A stretch of 64,000 nucleotides of DNA from Actinomycetes bacterium (GTDB lineage: Bacteria > Actinomycetota > Actinomycetes > Propionibacteriales > Propionibacteriaceae), in the NCBI GenBank assembly GCA_023443125.1, contig JAEZVO010000008.1, forward strand, positions 1 to 64,000. Reading direction: 5' to 3'. Position 1 is the first letter of the stretch, and every line of letters begins with the position of its first letter. The position numbers and the translations under genes are program-made. The notes beneath the pieces are model-generated. The model had not been told where the DNA came from. It was given only the letters and a program-made list of their open reading frames with translations, and searched no databases. This document shows, piece by piece, positions 24,008 through 33,162 of the stretch.

Positions 24008-26191
24008 TCATTCCGCGTCGAGACGCTCGTTGAGCTTGGTCAGCAAGTCAACGGCGCACTCCGGAATGTTCGTGCCGGGCGGGTAGATCGCGTCGGCGCC
24101 GTGGTCGCGGAGCTCCTGGAAGTCCTGCGACGGGATCACGCCACCCACGACGATCATGATGTCCTGACGACCGAGCTTGTTCAGCTCCTCGCGCAGGGCC
24201 GGCACCAAGGTGAGGTGGCCGGCGGCGAGCGAGGAGGCACCCACGACGTGCACATCGGATTCGACGGCCTGGCGTGCGGTCTCCTCGGGGGTCTGGAACA
24301 GCGGGCCCACGTCGACGTCCATGCCCAGGTCGGCGTACGCCGTCGCGATCACCTTCTGGCCACGGTCGTGACCGTCCTGGCCCATCTTCGCGACGAGGAT
24401 GCGCGGGCGTCGGCCTTCCTTCTTCTCGAACTCAGCGACGAGCTTGCGGGCCTCGTCGACGGACTCACTGGATCCGGATTCTGCCTGGTACACACCGCTA
24501 ATGGTACGGATCTGAGCCGTGTACCGCCCGAATACCTTCTCCAACGCGTCGGAGATTTCACCGACGGAGGCCTGCGCACGCGCTGCCTCGATGGATACCT
24601 GCAGCAGGTTGCGGTCGGGATCCGTCGGATCTGGGTTCGCCGCAGCCCACGTGACGCGCTCCAAGGCAGCCTGGCAGGCTTCCTCGTCGCGGCCAGCGCG
24701 CAGACGCTCGAGCTTCGCAATCTGCTGCTCGCGGACGGACTTGTTGTCCACCTTGAGCACCTCGAGCTCTTCGTCGTCCTCCACCTGGTAGCGGTTCACG
24801 CCGACGAGGCTCTGACGGCCGGAGTCGATGCGGGCCTGGGTGCGGGCGGCGGCTTCCTCGATGCGCATCTTGGGGATGCCAGCCTCGATCGCCTTCGCCA
24901 TGCCGCCGGCTTCCTCGACCTCACGGATGCGCTCCCACGCCTTGCCAGCGAGCTCGCGGGTGAGGCGCTCGACGTACGCCGAGCCGGCCCACGGGTCGAC
25001 GGTCTTGGTGGTGCCGGACTCCTGCTGGATGAACAGCTGGGTGTTGCGGGCGATGCGGGCCGAGAAGTCGGTCGGCAGCGCGATGGCCTCGTCGAGTGCG
25101 TTGGTGTGCAGCGACTGCGTGTGGCCCTGCGTCGCGGCCATGGCCTCGATGCAGGTACGCGCAACGTTGTTGTACACATCCTGCGCGGTTAGCGACCAGC
25201 CGGAGGTCTGCGAGTGCGTACGAAGGCTCATCGACTTCGGGTTCTTCGGGCCGAACTCCTTCACGAGCTTCGCCCACAGCATGCGCGCGGCGCGCATCTT
25301 GGCGACCTCCATGTAGAAGTTCATGCCGATCGCCCAGAAGAACGACAGGCGCGGCGCGAACTGGTCGACGTTCAGGCCCACCGACTCGCCAGCGCGGATG
25401 TACTCGACGCCGTCGGCCAGGGTGTAGGCCATCTCGATGTCCGCCGTCGCACCGGCTTCCTGCATGTGGTAGCCGGAGATCGAAATCGAGTTGAACTTCG
25501 GCATGTTCGACGAAGTGAACGCGAAGATGTCGGCGATGATGCGCATCGACGGCTGCGGCGGGTAGATGTACGTGTTACGAACCATGAACTCCTTCAGAAT
25601 GTCGTTCTGAATGGTTCCGGTCATCTTCTCGTACGGCACGCCCTGTTCCTGCGCCGCAACGATGTAGAGCGCCAGGATGGGCAGCACCGCGCCGTTCATC
25701 GTCATCGACACCGACATCTGGTCGAGCGGGATGCCGTCGAACAGCTGCCGCATGTCGAGGATGGAATCGACGGCCACACCGGCCATACCGACGTCGCCGG
25801 CCACGCGTGGGTGGTCGGAGTCGTAGCCGCGGTGCGTGGCCAAGTCGAATGCAATCGACAGACCCTTCTGGCCAGCGGCGAGGTTGCGGCGGTAGAAGGC
25901 GTTCGACTCCTCAGCGGTGGAGAATCCGGCGTACTGGCGGATGGTCCACGGCTGGTTGACGTACATCGTCGGGTAGGGGCCGCGCAGGAACGGCGGCATG
26001 CCCGGGTAGGTCTGCAGGAAGTCGAGACCGTTCAGATCCGTGTCGCCGTAGAGCGGCGGAACGAGGATCTGCTCCGGCGTCTGCCAGCCCTCTGAGTAGC
26101 CGGCTGCCTCGAGGATTTCGTCGTACTTGTGGTGGTCCTTGCCAGGCACCGCATGGCCGAGATCAACATTATTGAAACGAGGGAAACTCAC
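24008..26191 (-). CDS. mutB: Methylmalonyl-CoA mutase, large (catalytic) subunit
   Basis: A 727-residue B12 enzyme that interconverts succinyl-CoA and (R)-methylmalonyl-CoA, the key carbon rearrangement of propionate fermentation. The TIM-barrel domain fills about 1-560 (FLRGPYPTMYVNQPWTIRQY, SISGYHMQEAGATADIE). The C-terminal cobalamin-binding domain (about 590-720) has the base-off motif KMGQDGHDRG, in which the histidine ligates cobalt. It is complete and of normal length. Its start overlaps the mutA stop by 4 bases. Holo-enzyme assembly would depend on MeaB (19965-21008) and imported B12 (48103-50971). Confidence 0.98.
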   Translation of the reverse strand: MSFPRFNNVDLGHAVPGKDHHKYDEILEAAGYSEGWQTPEQILVPPLYGDTDLNGLDFLQTYPGMPPFLRGPYPTMYVNQPWTIRQYAGFSTAEESNAFYRRNLAAGQKGLSIAFDLATHRGYDSDHPRVAGDVGMAGVAVDSILDMRQLFDGIPLDQMSVSMTMNGAVLPILALYIVAAQEQGVPYEKMTGTIQNDILKEFMVRNTYIYPPQPSMRIIADIFAFTSSNMPKFNSISISGYHMQEAGATADIEMAYTLADGVEYIRAGESVGLNVDQFAPRLSFFWAIGMNFYMEVAKMRAARMLWAKLVKEFGPKNPKSMSLRTHSQTSGWSLTAQDVYNNVARTCIEAMAATQGHTQSLHTNALDEAIALPTDFSARIARNTQLFIQQESGTTKTVDPWAGSAYVERLTRELAGKAWERIREVEEAGGMAKAIEAGIPKMRIEEAAARTQARIDSGRQSLVGVNRYQVEDDEELEVLKVDNKSVREQQIAKLERLRAGRDEEACQAALERVTWAAANPDPTDPDRNLLQVSIEAARAQASVGEISDALEKVFGRYTAQIRTISGVYQAESGSSESVDEARKLVAEFEKKEGRRPRILVAKMGQDGHDRGQKVIATAYADLGMDVDVGPLFQTPEETARQAVESDVHVVGASSLAAGHLTLVPALREELNKLGRQDIMIVVGGVIPSQDFQELRDHGADAIYPPGTNIPECAVDLLTKLNERLDAE

Positions 26192-28059
26192 TTGGCTACT
26201 CCCATCAGATCGAAAGCGGACTCGAGCAGCTCGACCACGTCCATGCCGTCGAAGACGTTGCCGTCAATGACGGATTCGGGGTTTTCTGCTCCGAGCTCCT
26301 TGAACTGACCCGCGAGGAGGATGCGCTGGGCGCCTGCCTCCTTCAGGGCCTTGGCCACTGCCATGCCGTGCTCGGCGTACATGGCGGCGTTCGAGCACAG
26401 CACCGCGAGCTTTGCGCCCGATTCGGTGAACTGGCGTGCGAACTCCAGCGGGTCAGTGCTCTCCACGAGCTGCGTCTCGATGCCGCCGACGTGGAGCAGG
26501 TTCGACGTGAAGCCCTCGCGAGCGCCGTAGTGGCGACGCTGGCCGATGCAGGCGAGGAGTGCGGTGGGCGCGTTGCCCGCTTCCTTCGCTGCAGTGGCGC
26601 GGTCGCGCAGGGCCTCGAAGACCTCCGCGTCGCGCACAGGCTTCAGCCCGTTCAGCTGAGGTGCTTCGGGGCGGGGGCGCGCCGTAGTGACGTCCTTCTC
26701 GAGGTGGTTCGGGAACGTCGAAGTACCGGTGATGGGCAGCTTGCGGGTGGCAAGCAGCTTCGCGCGGTTGGCGTTCAGCTCATCCAGCTGGGCCGCGACG
26801 GTGCCGTCGGCGAGCTTCTTCGCGAAGCCCTCGGCGTCGAGCTCCTGGAAGATCTTCCACGCGGCCTCGCACATCTGCTCGGTCATCGACTCGACGAACC
26901 AGGAACCGCCAGCCGGGTCGTTCACGCGGCCAACGTTGGATTCCTCCGACAGCAGCACCTGCACGTTGCGTGAGATACGACGGGAGAACTCGCCCGGCAG
27001 CCCCCAAACGGTGTCGAAGGGGAGGACGGTCTGCACTTCCGCCATACCGGCCGCCGCCGCGAACGACGCGATCGTCGCGCGAAGGATGTTCACGTAGGCG
27101 TCCGAGCGGGTCAGCTCGCGCAGTGAGGTGACGGCGTGTTGGATCGCGCCGCGGTTGTCGTCGGAAACCTCCAGCACCTCGCCCACGCGGCTCCACAGGG
27201 TGCGCAGTGCGCGCAGCCGGGAGATGGTGAGGAACTGGTCGGTGGTGGCCGACACGCGGAACATGATCTGGCCGAACGCTTCGTCGGCCGTGAGACCGGC
27301 ATCGACGAGGGCGCGGACGTACTCGACACCCGCAGCGACGGCGTAGGCCAGCTCGTGCACGTCGCCAGCGCCGGCGTTGTTGTAGATCGTCGCGTCGACG
27401 ACGATCGGGCGCACGTTGGCGAACGGCTTCGCGAGCTCGACGGCCTCCTTGAGGACGCTCAGGTCGGGCTCTGTGCCAGCCAGGGCGGCGGCGCCGATCG
27501 GGTCGATGCCGAGGTTGCCAGCAACCTTGTCCGCGTCGCCCTTGGCAAACACGTCGACGAGGGCCTTGGCCGCGTCGAGTTGCTGCGTCTTGGAAGTGAG
27601 GTAGATGGGGGCGAGATCGATCAGCACACCGTCGAGCACGGTGGCGACGTCGCTTGCCGCAATGGCGTCGGGGTCGACACGCAGGAACACCGACGTGCCG
27701 CCGCGCTCTAGGTCGGCGAGGATCTGCTTCTTCGTGAAGGCAGTGTCGCCGTCCTCGTGGAGCTGGGCGATTCCCCAGGCACCTTCCATCTGGCCAGTGC
27801 GCACCGTCGAGCCGCGCGTGAAGGGGGCGACGCCGGGGTACCCCAGCTCTTCCACGCCATCTTCCTTCTTGTACAGCGGCTTGATCTCGAGGCCATCGAC
27901 CGTGTGACTCGTCAGGCGCTTGTAGGCCTGCTCAATGTCTAACTCTTTACCTTCTGGCCTTCTCCGGTTCAGCACCTTGAGCACTTGCTCTTCCCACTGT
28001 TCCTGGGTGGGGGTGTCGAAGTCGGCGGCCAGGTTGAAGTCTTGCGTCTCAGCGCTCAT
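26188..28059 (-). CDS. mutA: Methylmalonyl-CoA mutase, small subunit
   Basis: A 623-residue non-catalytic partner of MutB with the same overall fold: barrel-like N-terminal region (about 50-460) and a degenerate cobalamin-type C-terminal domain (about 490-620). It lacks the DxHxxG cobalt-binding motif, as expected for the small subunit. The two form the heterodimer typical of propionibacteria. GGAGAG lies before the ATG. It heads the mutAB operon; no B12 riboswitch is visible upstream, only a hairpin repeat. Confidence 0.96.
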   Translation of the reverse strand: MSAETQDFNLAADFDTPTQEQWEEQVLKVLNRRRPEGKELDIEQAYKRLTSHTVDGLEIKPLYKKEDGVEELGYPGVAPFTRGSTVRTGQMEGAWGIAQLHEDGDTAFTKKQILADLERGGTSVFLRVDPDAIAASDVATVLDGVLIDLAPIYLTSKTQQLDAAKALVDVFAKGDADKVAGNLGIDPIGAAALAGTEPDLSVLKEAVELAKPFANVRPIVVDATIYNNAGAGDVHELAYAVAAGVEYVRALVDAGLTADEAFGQIMFRVSATTDQFLTISRLRALRTLWSRVGEVLEVSDDNRGAIQHAVTSLRELTRSDAYVNILRATIASFAAAAGMAEVQTVLPFDTVWGLPGEFSRRISRNVQVLLSEESNVGRVNDPAGGSWFVESMTEQMCEAAWKIFQELDAEGFAKKLADGTVAAQLDELNANRAKLLATRKLPITGTSTFPNHLEKDVTTARPRPEAPQLNGLKPVRDAEVFEALRDRATAAKEAGNAPTALLACIGQRRHYGAREGFTSNLLHVGGIETQLVESTDPLEFARQFTESGAKLAVLCSNAAMYAEHGMAVAKALKEAGAQRILLAGQFKELGAENPESVIDGNVFDGMDVVELLESAFDLMGVAK

Positions 28060-28199
28060 AGCTCTCCATCCGGGTCTCGGGCCCGGTCCGGGCCCACATA
28101 CCCAACCCTAGTAGGTGCCAGTTTCACCGGTGCCCTCGGGTACCGGTTGCATCCAGGCCGGTGCCCGACCAGCCCGCGAGGACCCCGTCCAAGCAGGTG

Positions 28200-28310
28200 C
28201 ACCCGTGCGGCTCTGTCCCGGAACATGTGTCACCTGCCTAGCTGGGACGAGGCACCGTTGTTAGGCAGGTGGCACAGGATCCGCTCAGTTGCCGCACAGG
28301 TTGCAGGTGC
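28200..28310. repeat. Long hairpin repeat (family copy 2)
   Basis: About 110 bases forming an imperfect long hairpin. GTGTCACCTGCCTAGC (left) pairs with the region TTAGGCAGGTGGCAC (right), and the outer flanks CCGTGCGGCTCTG and CAGTTGCCGCACAGG pair with bulges. It is about three-quarters identical to 46415-46524 and related to 30957-31020 and 5501-5552. It fills most of the mutA/GST gap; the 140 bases nearer mutA hold nothing else recognised. Confidence 0.75.
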
Positions 28311-28323
28311 CTGGATGGTTGCC

Positions 28324-29304
28324 TCACTGCGCGAGGAGGAACTTTTCCTCGGGTGTCGTGCTGAGGTGTTCCCGCCCATGCGGGGTATCCCATGTGGCGA
28401 GATCCGGGCCCTTGGGGGTGATCCCGAACTGCGACTTCACCACGGGAATCGAGTAGTAGTGGCGCTTGATGTGATCGAAGTTCGTGGTAGAGCCAAAACC
28501 GGGCGTCCGGAACAGGTCCCGTGCGTAGCCCCAGAGGTGCTCGAACTCCGTCAGCCGCTGGCGGTTGCAATGGAACGCCCCGTGGTAAGCCGCGTCGAAG
28601 CGAACCAGGGTGACCCACAGTCGGATGTCTGCGTCGGTGATGTGGTCGCCGAAGAGGAAGCGACGGGTGGCTAGGCGCTGCTCGACGGTGTCGAGGGCTT
28701 GAAAGAGTGTGTCATATGCCTGTTCGTAGGCTTCCTGCGTGCGTGCGAAGCCTGCTTTGTAGACGCCGTTGTTGATGTTGTGGAAGACGTAGTCGTTGAG
28801 TTCGTCGATCTGCGTACGGAGTTCCTCTGGGTACAGATCGGGGGCATCGTCAGCTTGCAATGCCCGCCATTCGACTTCAAAGTAGTTCGTGAGGCGGTGG
28901 TAGTCGTTGTTCACCACGGCACCGGATGCGATGTCGACGACGGCGGGCACCGTCGGACGCCCATCAAACGTCGGATCGCCCGCGAGATACGCCTCGCGCA
29001 ACTCGTGGATGTCAAGAATCGGATCGACGCCACCCTCGTCGAGGTTGAACTCCCAACCGTTTTCGCCGCGGATCGGGTCGACGGTGCCGACACTGATCGC
29101 ATGTTGGAGCCCGAGCACCTCGCGAACAATGAACTGGCGGTGCGCCCAGGGGCAGAGGTTCCCAACAATGAGACGATACTTTCCCGGCGCGACGGGCAGC
29201 TGGCCTTCGCCGTCGCCAAAGGGGGTAGTGAAGCGGTTCTTCTGACGACGGAACTCGCCGCCGCTGCCCACCTCAGCCTGCAGATGGTCATTGGTGCCGG
29301 TCAT
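28324..29304 (-). CDS. Glutathione S-transferase family, glutathionyl-hydroquinone reductase-like
   Basis: A 326-residue protein of the Xi-class GST (YqjG/ECM4) type. The N-terminal thioredoxin fold has the catalytic CPWA motif in VGNLCPWAHR, and the all-helical C-terminal half has DTVEQRLATRRFLFGDHITD and IRLWVTLVRFDAAYHG. These enzymes reductively remove glutathione (or perhaps another thiol) from hydroquinones. Actinobacteria generally use mycothiol rather than glutathione, so the true thiol is uncertain. GGAGG precedes the ATG. It is followed by the hairpin repeat and preceded by the broken MFS gene. Confidence 0.88.
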   Translation of the reverse strand: MTGTNDHLQAEVGSGGEFRRQKNRFTTPFGDGEGQLPVAPGKYRLIVGNLCPWAHRQFIVREVLGLQHAISVGTVDPIRGENGWEFNLDEGGVDPILDIHELREAYLAGDPTFDGRPTVPAVVDIASGAVVNNDYHRLTNYFEVEWRALQADDAPDLYPEELRTQIDELNDYVFHNINNGVYKAGFARTQEAYEQAYDTLFQALDTVEQRLATRRFLFGDHITDADIRLWVTLVRFDAAYHGAFHCNRQRLTEFEHLWGYARDLFRTPGFGSTTNFDHIKRHYYSIPVVKSQFGITPKGPDLATWDTPHGREHLSTTPEEKFLLAQ

Positions 29305-29358
29305 GCGTGTGCCTCCACGTAGTCAGGGCGGGTGGCTGTGGCGTCTTCCGACAGATCC

Positions 29359-30641
29359 TTACCGCGGGTCTGTCGGAATGATGAGCGCTACGACGATGGA
29401 CACGATGGCCGTGAACGTTACGTAGACGCCGAAGTATTGCGGACCCCAATTCGCGCCAATCCAGGTCTGCAACGCGCTGACAGTGCCGCCGAATACTGCT
29501 GTTGCGATGGCGTAGCTGAACCCAACGCCAATCGTGCGGATCGACGTCGGCACCAACTCCGCCATCAGTGCAGGCAAGATTGACAGCGGCGCGGCGAGCA
29601 GCACCATGGAGAGCGCCTGCGCGACGAACATTCTGCCCGCCGAGCCGTCGAGGAACTGCATCAACCCGAATGTTGTCACCGCCACTCCAGCAAGGCCGAT
29701 CAGCACGACAGGCTTGCGGCCGATGCGATCTGAGAGCACGCCCCACAACGGCAGAGACACCATGGCGATGAGGTTGGAAGCCACCGAGGCCCACAAGGTC
29801 GATGAAGGATCCGCGTGGAAGACGGCGATGTGGTAGCCGGTGATTGCGGCCCAATTTTGGAAGGCGATCGTTACGCCGAGCGTGAGGCCGATGATCATGA
29901 GCGCGGGACGCCAGGCGCGCAGCATTTCGCGGGCAATGCTTGGACGTTGGGCATGGTCTTGTGCTTTTTTGAACACCTCAGTCTCGGGAAGTCGCGCGAC
30001 AAGCACGAGTGCGTAGATGGAACCGAGCGCACCGACGCCGAACGCGATGCGCCAACCGCCCGCGATGAGGGCGTCGGCACCAAGCACCGAAGTGAGGACG
30101 GCTCCAAGAAGGTTGCCAAGTAGCCCACCTGCAAGGATCGCGACGTAGACCCACGACGACCAGAGTCCACGGTTGCGCGGTTTGGCCATCTCCGAGACGT
30201 ATGCCCCTGCGGCGGGCTGCTCGCACCATGCGCCAGGCCCTGAATGATGCGGGCGGTGACCAACACGATGGCCGCGCCGACGCCGATCGTGTGCTGAGTA
30301 GGAGCGAGCGCGATCATCGTGGTGCCCAGCAGGGCTGCTGCCGACGTACCGAACAGCGACACCTTACGGCCTCGCGTGTCGGAAATATGGCCGAAGATCA
30401 GCGATCCAACCGGGCGGGCAATGAAGCCGACAGCAAAGACCAGATTGGCGCCCAAGAATGCCGAAACGCCGTCCTTCGCGAAGAACGAGGTGGCGAAGAA
30501 CGCCGCGAACGTGGAGTAGATGGCCCAGTCGAACACCTCGAACGTCGAGCCTGCCATGGCGCCATACAGATGCCGGAGTTTGCGAGGATCTTGCGGGGCG
30601 GAGTGGATGGAAGAGGGTGGGGTTGCCGTTGTGACGGACAT
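29359..30641 (-). pseudogene. MFS transporter (metabolite:H+ symporter family), frameshifted
   Basis: Two overlapping frames make up one major-facilitator transporter of about 430 residues. The first (from ATG 30641) gives MSVTTATPPSSIHSAP through FGHISDTRGRKVSLFG to ARIIQGLAHG. The second resumes as EQPAAGAYVSEMAKPRNRGL and runs to the end. The join near 30221-30224 needs one extra base, where the family has QGLAHGGEQPAAGA, so a single G appears deleted. It belongs to the ShiA/ProP-like metabolite:H+ symporters. It is either a recent pseudogene or a sequencing error. A short leader peptide lies upstream. Confidence 0.85.
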
Positions 30642-30819
30642 GCTGTTTCCTTGGATAGCGTGCCTGCGTGTAGGCAGGCGCAAGGGATACGACCGCAGCA
30701 CGGATTCCAGCGTGGTGACAGTCGAGATTTTTGGGTGCGCTAGTGCGCTCGACCTCTTTCAGAGGGATGTGGTGCGGAGAAGCACAACTCAAGCGACGAT
30801 CATCGTCGCGGAATGTCGA

Positions 30820-30888
30820 TCAGAGACAACGCTGGGCAGCAACACGGAGCAGATCAATATGCCTGCGCTCCGTCAGCATCAAAGTCAT
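30820..30888 (-). CDS. Short actinobacterial leader peptide (RRHIDLLR type)
   Basis: A 22-codon frame from ATG (30886-30888) reads MTLMLTERRHIDLLRVAAQR then CL and stops. The RRH(V/I)DLLRV core ending in a cysteine is the signature of a family of putative leader peptides found upstream of sulfur-metabolism and transporter genes in many actinobacteria. The -10-like TAGTGT (minus strand, 30895-30900) lies 6 nt before the ATG, so the mRNA is probably leaderless. It sits about 180 bases upstream of the MFS transporter start on the same strand and probably regulates it by translation-dependent attenuation. The controlling amino acid could be cysteine; that is inference. Confidence 0.75.
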   Translation of the reverse strand: MTLMLTERRHIDLLRVAAQRCL

Positions 30889-30956
30889 GGGGCAACACTA
30901 GCCCACCGTGAACCGACGGCTCACAGCAGTTCGAAGTGTGGGCACCGGTGGAGCCG

Positions 30957-31020
30957 GGCAGGTGGAACCTGTGCGGCAACAGAGCGGAACAGGTGTCACC
31001 CGCATAGCCGCGAGGAGGCG
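30957..31020. repeat. Half-copy of the hairpin repeat (family copy 4)
   Basis: GGCAGGTGGAACCTGTGCGG and CAACAGAGCGGAACAGGTGT correspond to one arm of the 28200-28310 and 46415-46524 repeats in opposite orientation; the partner arm is missing. It lies between the leader peptide and nrfH. Apart from the leader and this repeat, the gap 30889-31219 holds only the nrfH ribosome site (AAGGGGG at about 31209) and no confident promoter. Confidence 0.6.
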
Positions 31021-31219
31021 CCGTCGGGAGGAATCTCGTTGAAATGGTTAGGCAATGTGGAAAGATCTGCAGGCGCTATCGCCTCAGCGTTGAGAGACGG
31101 AGAGACCGTCGATGTAATTTCTCCCCAACGGTACGGCCTGCTACGCGTTGTCGTATAGTTGACTCACTGCGAGTAGTAGTCCGTTCAACCGTACCCGACG
31201 AGCATCAAGGGGGTAGACG

Positions 31220-31717
31220 ATGGCCCGCTGGATCCAACGACGGTGGCACGACTTCACCCATGCCTTCACGGGGTGGATGGGCGTCACGCTCGCAGCGTTG
31301 ATCGGAGTGGCGATCGGCGTCACGGGCTTCACCTTTCACTACTCCGGATTCTTCAACTACTTCGGAGACAGCTCGGAGACGTGCGTCGCCTGCCATGCGA
31401 TGAACGAACAATATGAGGGTTGGGCAAGGGGATCGCACCGGGACGTCACTACCTGCAACTCCTGCCACACCCCGCACGATTCCATCGTGGTGAAATACAT
31501 CAACAAGGCCGACAACGGCTTCTTCCACTCACTGTGGTTCACGACCGGCACTTACCCGGAGAACATCAAGATTCGTGACCACAACAGGGGAATCGTCGAG
31601 GATTCCTGCGTCTATTGCCATGGGGCGATGGTCGACGACATCGCCCACGGTTCGGCCGCTCGCGGCGAACAACTCTCCTGCATTCGATGCCACGACGGCG
31701 TGGGCCACAAGAGGTGA
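31220..31717 (+). CDS. nrfH: NrfH-type tetraheme quinol dehydrogenase
   Basis: A 165-residue membrane-anchored cytochrome c of the NapC/NirT family. One N-terminal transmembrane helix (about 20-42) precedes four CxxCH heme sites at C55-H59, C79-H83, C130-H134 and C154-H158. It takes electrons from menaquinol and passes them to the NrfA nitrite reductase on the outer face of the membrane. The ATG has AAGGGGG upstream, and nrfA begins 5 bases after its stop. It is the first gene of a six-gene respiratory nitrite ammonification operon. Confidence 0.95.
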   Translation: MARWIQRRWHDFTHAFTGWMGVTLAALIGVAIGVTGFTFHYSGFFNYFGDSSETCVACHAMNEQYEGWARGSHRDVTTCNSCHTPHDSIVVKYINKADNGFFHSLWFTTGTYPENIKIRDHNRGIVEDSCVYCHGAMVDDIAHGSAARGEQLSCIRCHDGVGHKR

Positions 31718-31722
31718 ACAAC

Positions 31723-33162
31723 ATGACTGACAATGCAACCAAGAAACCCGAGCAGAAACTCTGGGTCGGTCCGAAGGCCCGCTGGGTGCCGATTCTGGTG
31801 CTGGTGCTGGTCGCGGCATGCGCAGCTGCACTCACCTGGTTCCTCACCACCATCTTCGAAAACAAGCAGGATGCCAAGGCGCCGTTCACCCACGTCGTGA
31901 ACGTCGACGAGACCACCTACGACGCAGAGGTGTGGGGTAGGAACTTCCCGCGTGAGTACGAAGGGCACATCGCCACGAAAGAGATGAGCAACGATCCGCA
32001 GAAGACCGTCGAACACAAGCCCACCAAGAACGACCCCCGTACGCGCGTCGCGACGAGCAAACTCGAGCTGGATCCGCGATTGGTGACGATGTGGCAGGGC
32101 TATGCGTTCTCCGTCGACTACCGCAAGCCCCGCGGCCACGAGTACATGCTGGAGGACCAGCAGCTCACCCGTCGCGTGCGGGAATTCGAGCAGCCCGGCG
32201 CCTGTCTAAACTGCCACGCCTCGCTGCCCGAGGTAATGGACTCTCTTGGCAACGGCGACCGTGAGGCCGGCTGGGCTGCGATGAACAAGCTGCCTTACAA
32301 CGAAGCCGTCCAGCACGCAAAGGCCCCGATCGCCTGCATCGACTGCCACGAACCCGGCACCATGAAACTGCGCGCCACCCGCCCGGCGTTCATTGAGGGC
32401 ATCGCCCGCTACATGGAGAATGTCAAGGGCATCAAGGACTACGACGTCAACCGTGACGCCAGCGTCCAGGAGATGCGCTCGTTTGTGTGTGCACAGTGCC
32501 ACGTCGAGTACTACTTCAAGGGCGAGGGCAAGACGCTCACGTTCCCGTGGACCCACGGCCTCGAAGCTACCGATGCCATCAAGTACTACGACGAGGAAGG
32601 GTGGAGCGACTTCGAGCACAAACTCACGGGCGCCAACGTCATCAAGGCACAGCACCCTGACTTCGAGACGTGGTCTCAGGGCGCCCACGCGGCCAACGGT
32701 GTTGGTTGCGCGGACTGCCACATGGCCTACAAGCGCGACGGTGCGCAGAAGATTACCGACCATCAGATCGCCAGCCCCATGCGCAGCAAGGAGTCGATCA
32801 ACCAGACCTGCCTCACCTGCCACAACGCTACCGAGGATGAGATGCAGGCCCGCGTCGACAAGATTCAGGAACGCTGGCAGGGTTCGGTCGACGTCGCCTT
32901 CGACGCCCTCGACGCCCTCATCAAGGACATCGAGGCCAACAAGGACACCGCCGATCCGGCAGCCTTGACGAAGGCCCGTGACTTCCAACGCAACGCCCAA
33001 TTCCTGATCGACATGAACGTCTCCGAGAACAGCCACGGCTTCCACGCCCCGCAGTATCAGACCTCGCTGCTCAACCAGGCCACCGACTATGCTCGCAAGG
33101 GTCAGCTCGCCCTCCACGGCATCGACGTTGGCCCGGTGACCGCGAGCGGGCAGAACGGATGA
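31723..33162 (+). CDS. nrfA: Pentaheme cytochrome c nitrite reductase NrfA (CxxCH active-site type)
   Basis: A 479-residue enzyme that reduces nitrite to ammonium with six electrons. An uncleaved-anchor-like N-terminal helix (about 20-44) is followed by five c-type heme sites: C161-H165, C205-H209, C256-H260, C329-H333 and C363-H367. The third is in the diagnostic CAQCHVEYYF. The first site, where most NrfA proteins have CxxCK, is CLNCH here, so the active-site heme would be histidine-ligated, as in the minority type known from Campylobacter. ATG 31723 has GAGGTGA upstream. It overlaps the next gene by 4 bases. Confidence 0.95.
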   Translation: MTDNATKKPEQKLWVGPKARWVPILVLVLVAACAAALTWFLTTIFENKQDAKAPFTHVVNVDETTYDAEVWGRNFPREYEGHIATKEMSNDPQKTVEHKPTKNDPRTRVATSKLELDPRLVTMWQGYAFSVDYRKPRGHEYMLEDQQLTRRVREFEQPGACLNCHASLPEVMDSLGNGDREAGWAAMNKLPYNEAVQHAKAPIACIDCHEPGTMKLRATRPAFIEGIARYMENVKGIKDYDVNRDASVQEMRSFVCAQCHVEYYFKGEGKTLTFPWTHGLEATDAIKYYDEEGWSDFEHKLTGANVIKAQHPDFETWSQGAHAANGVGCADCHMAYKRDGAQKITDHQIASPMRSKESINQTCLTCHNATEDEMQARVDKIQERWQGSVDVAFDALDALIKDIEANKDTADPAALTKARDFQRNAQFLIDMNVSENSHGFHAPQYQTSLLNQATDYARKGQLALHGIDVGPVTASGQNG

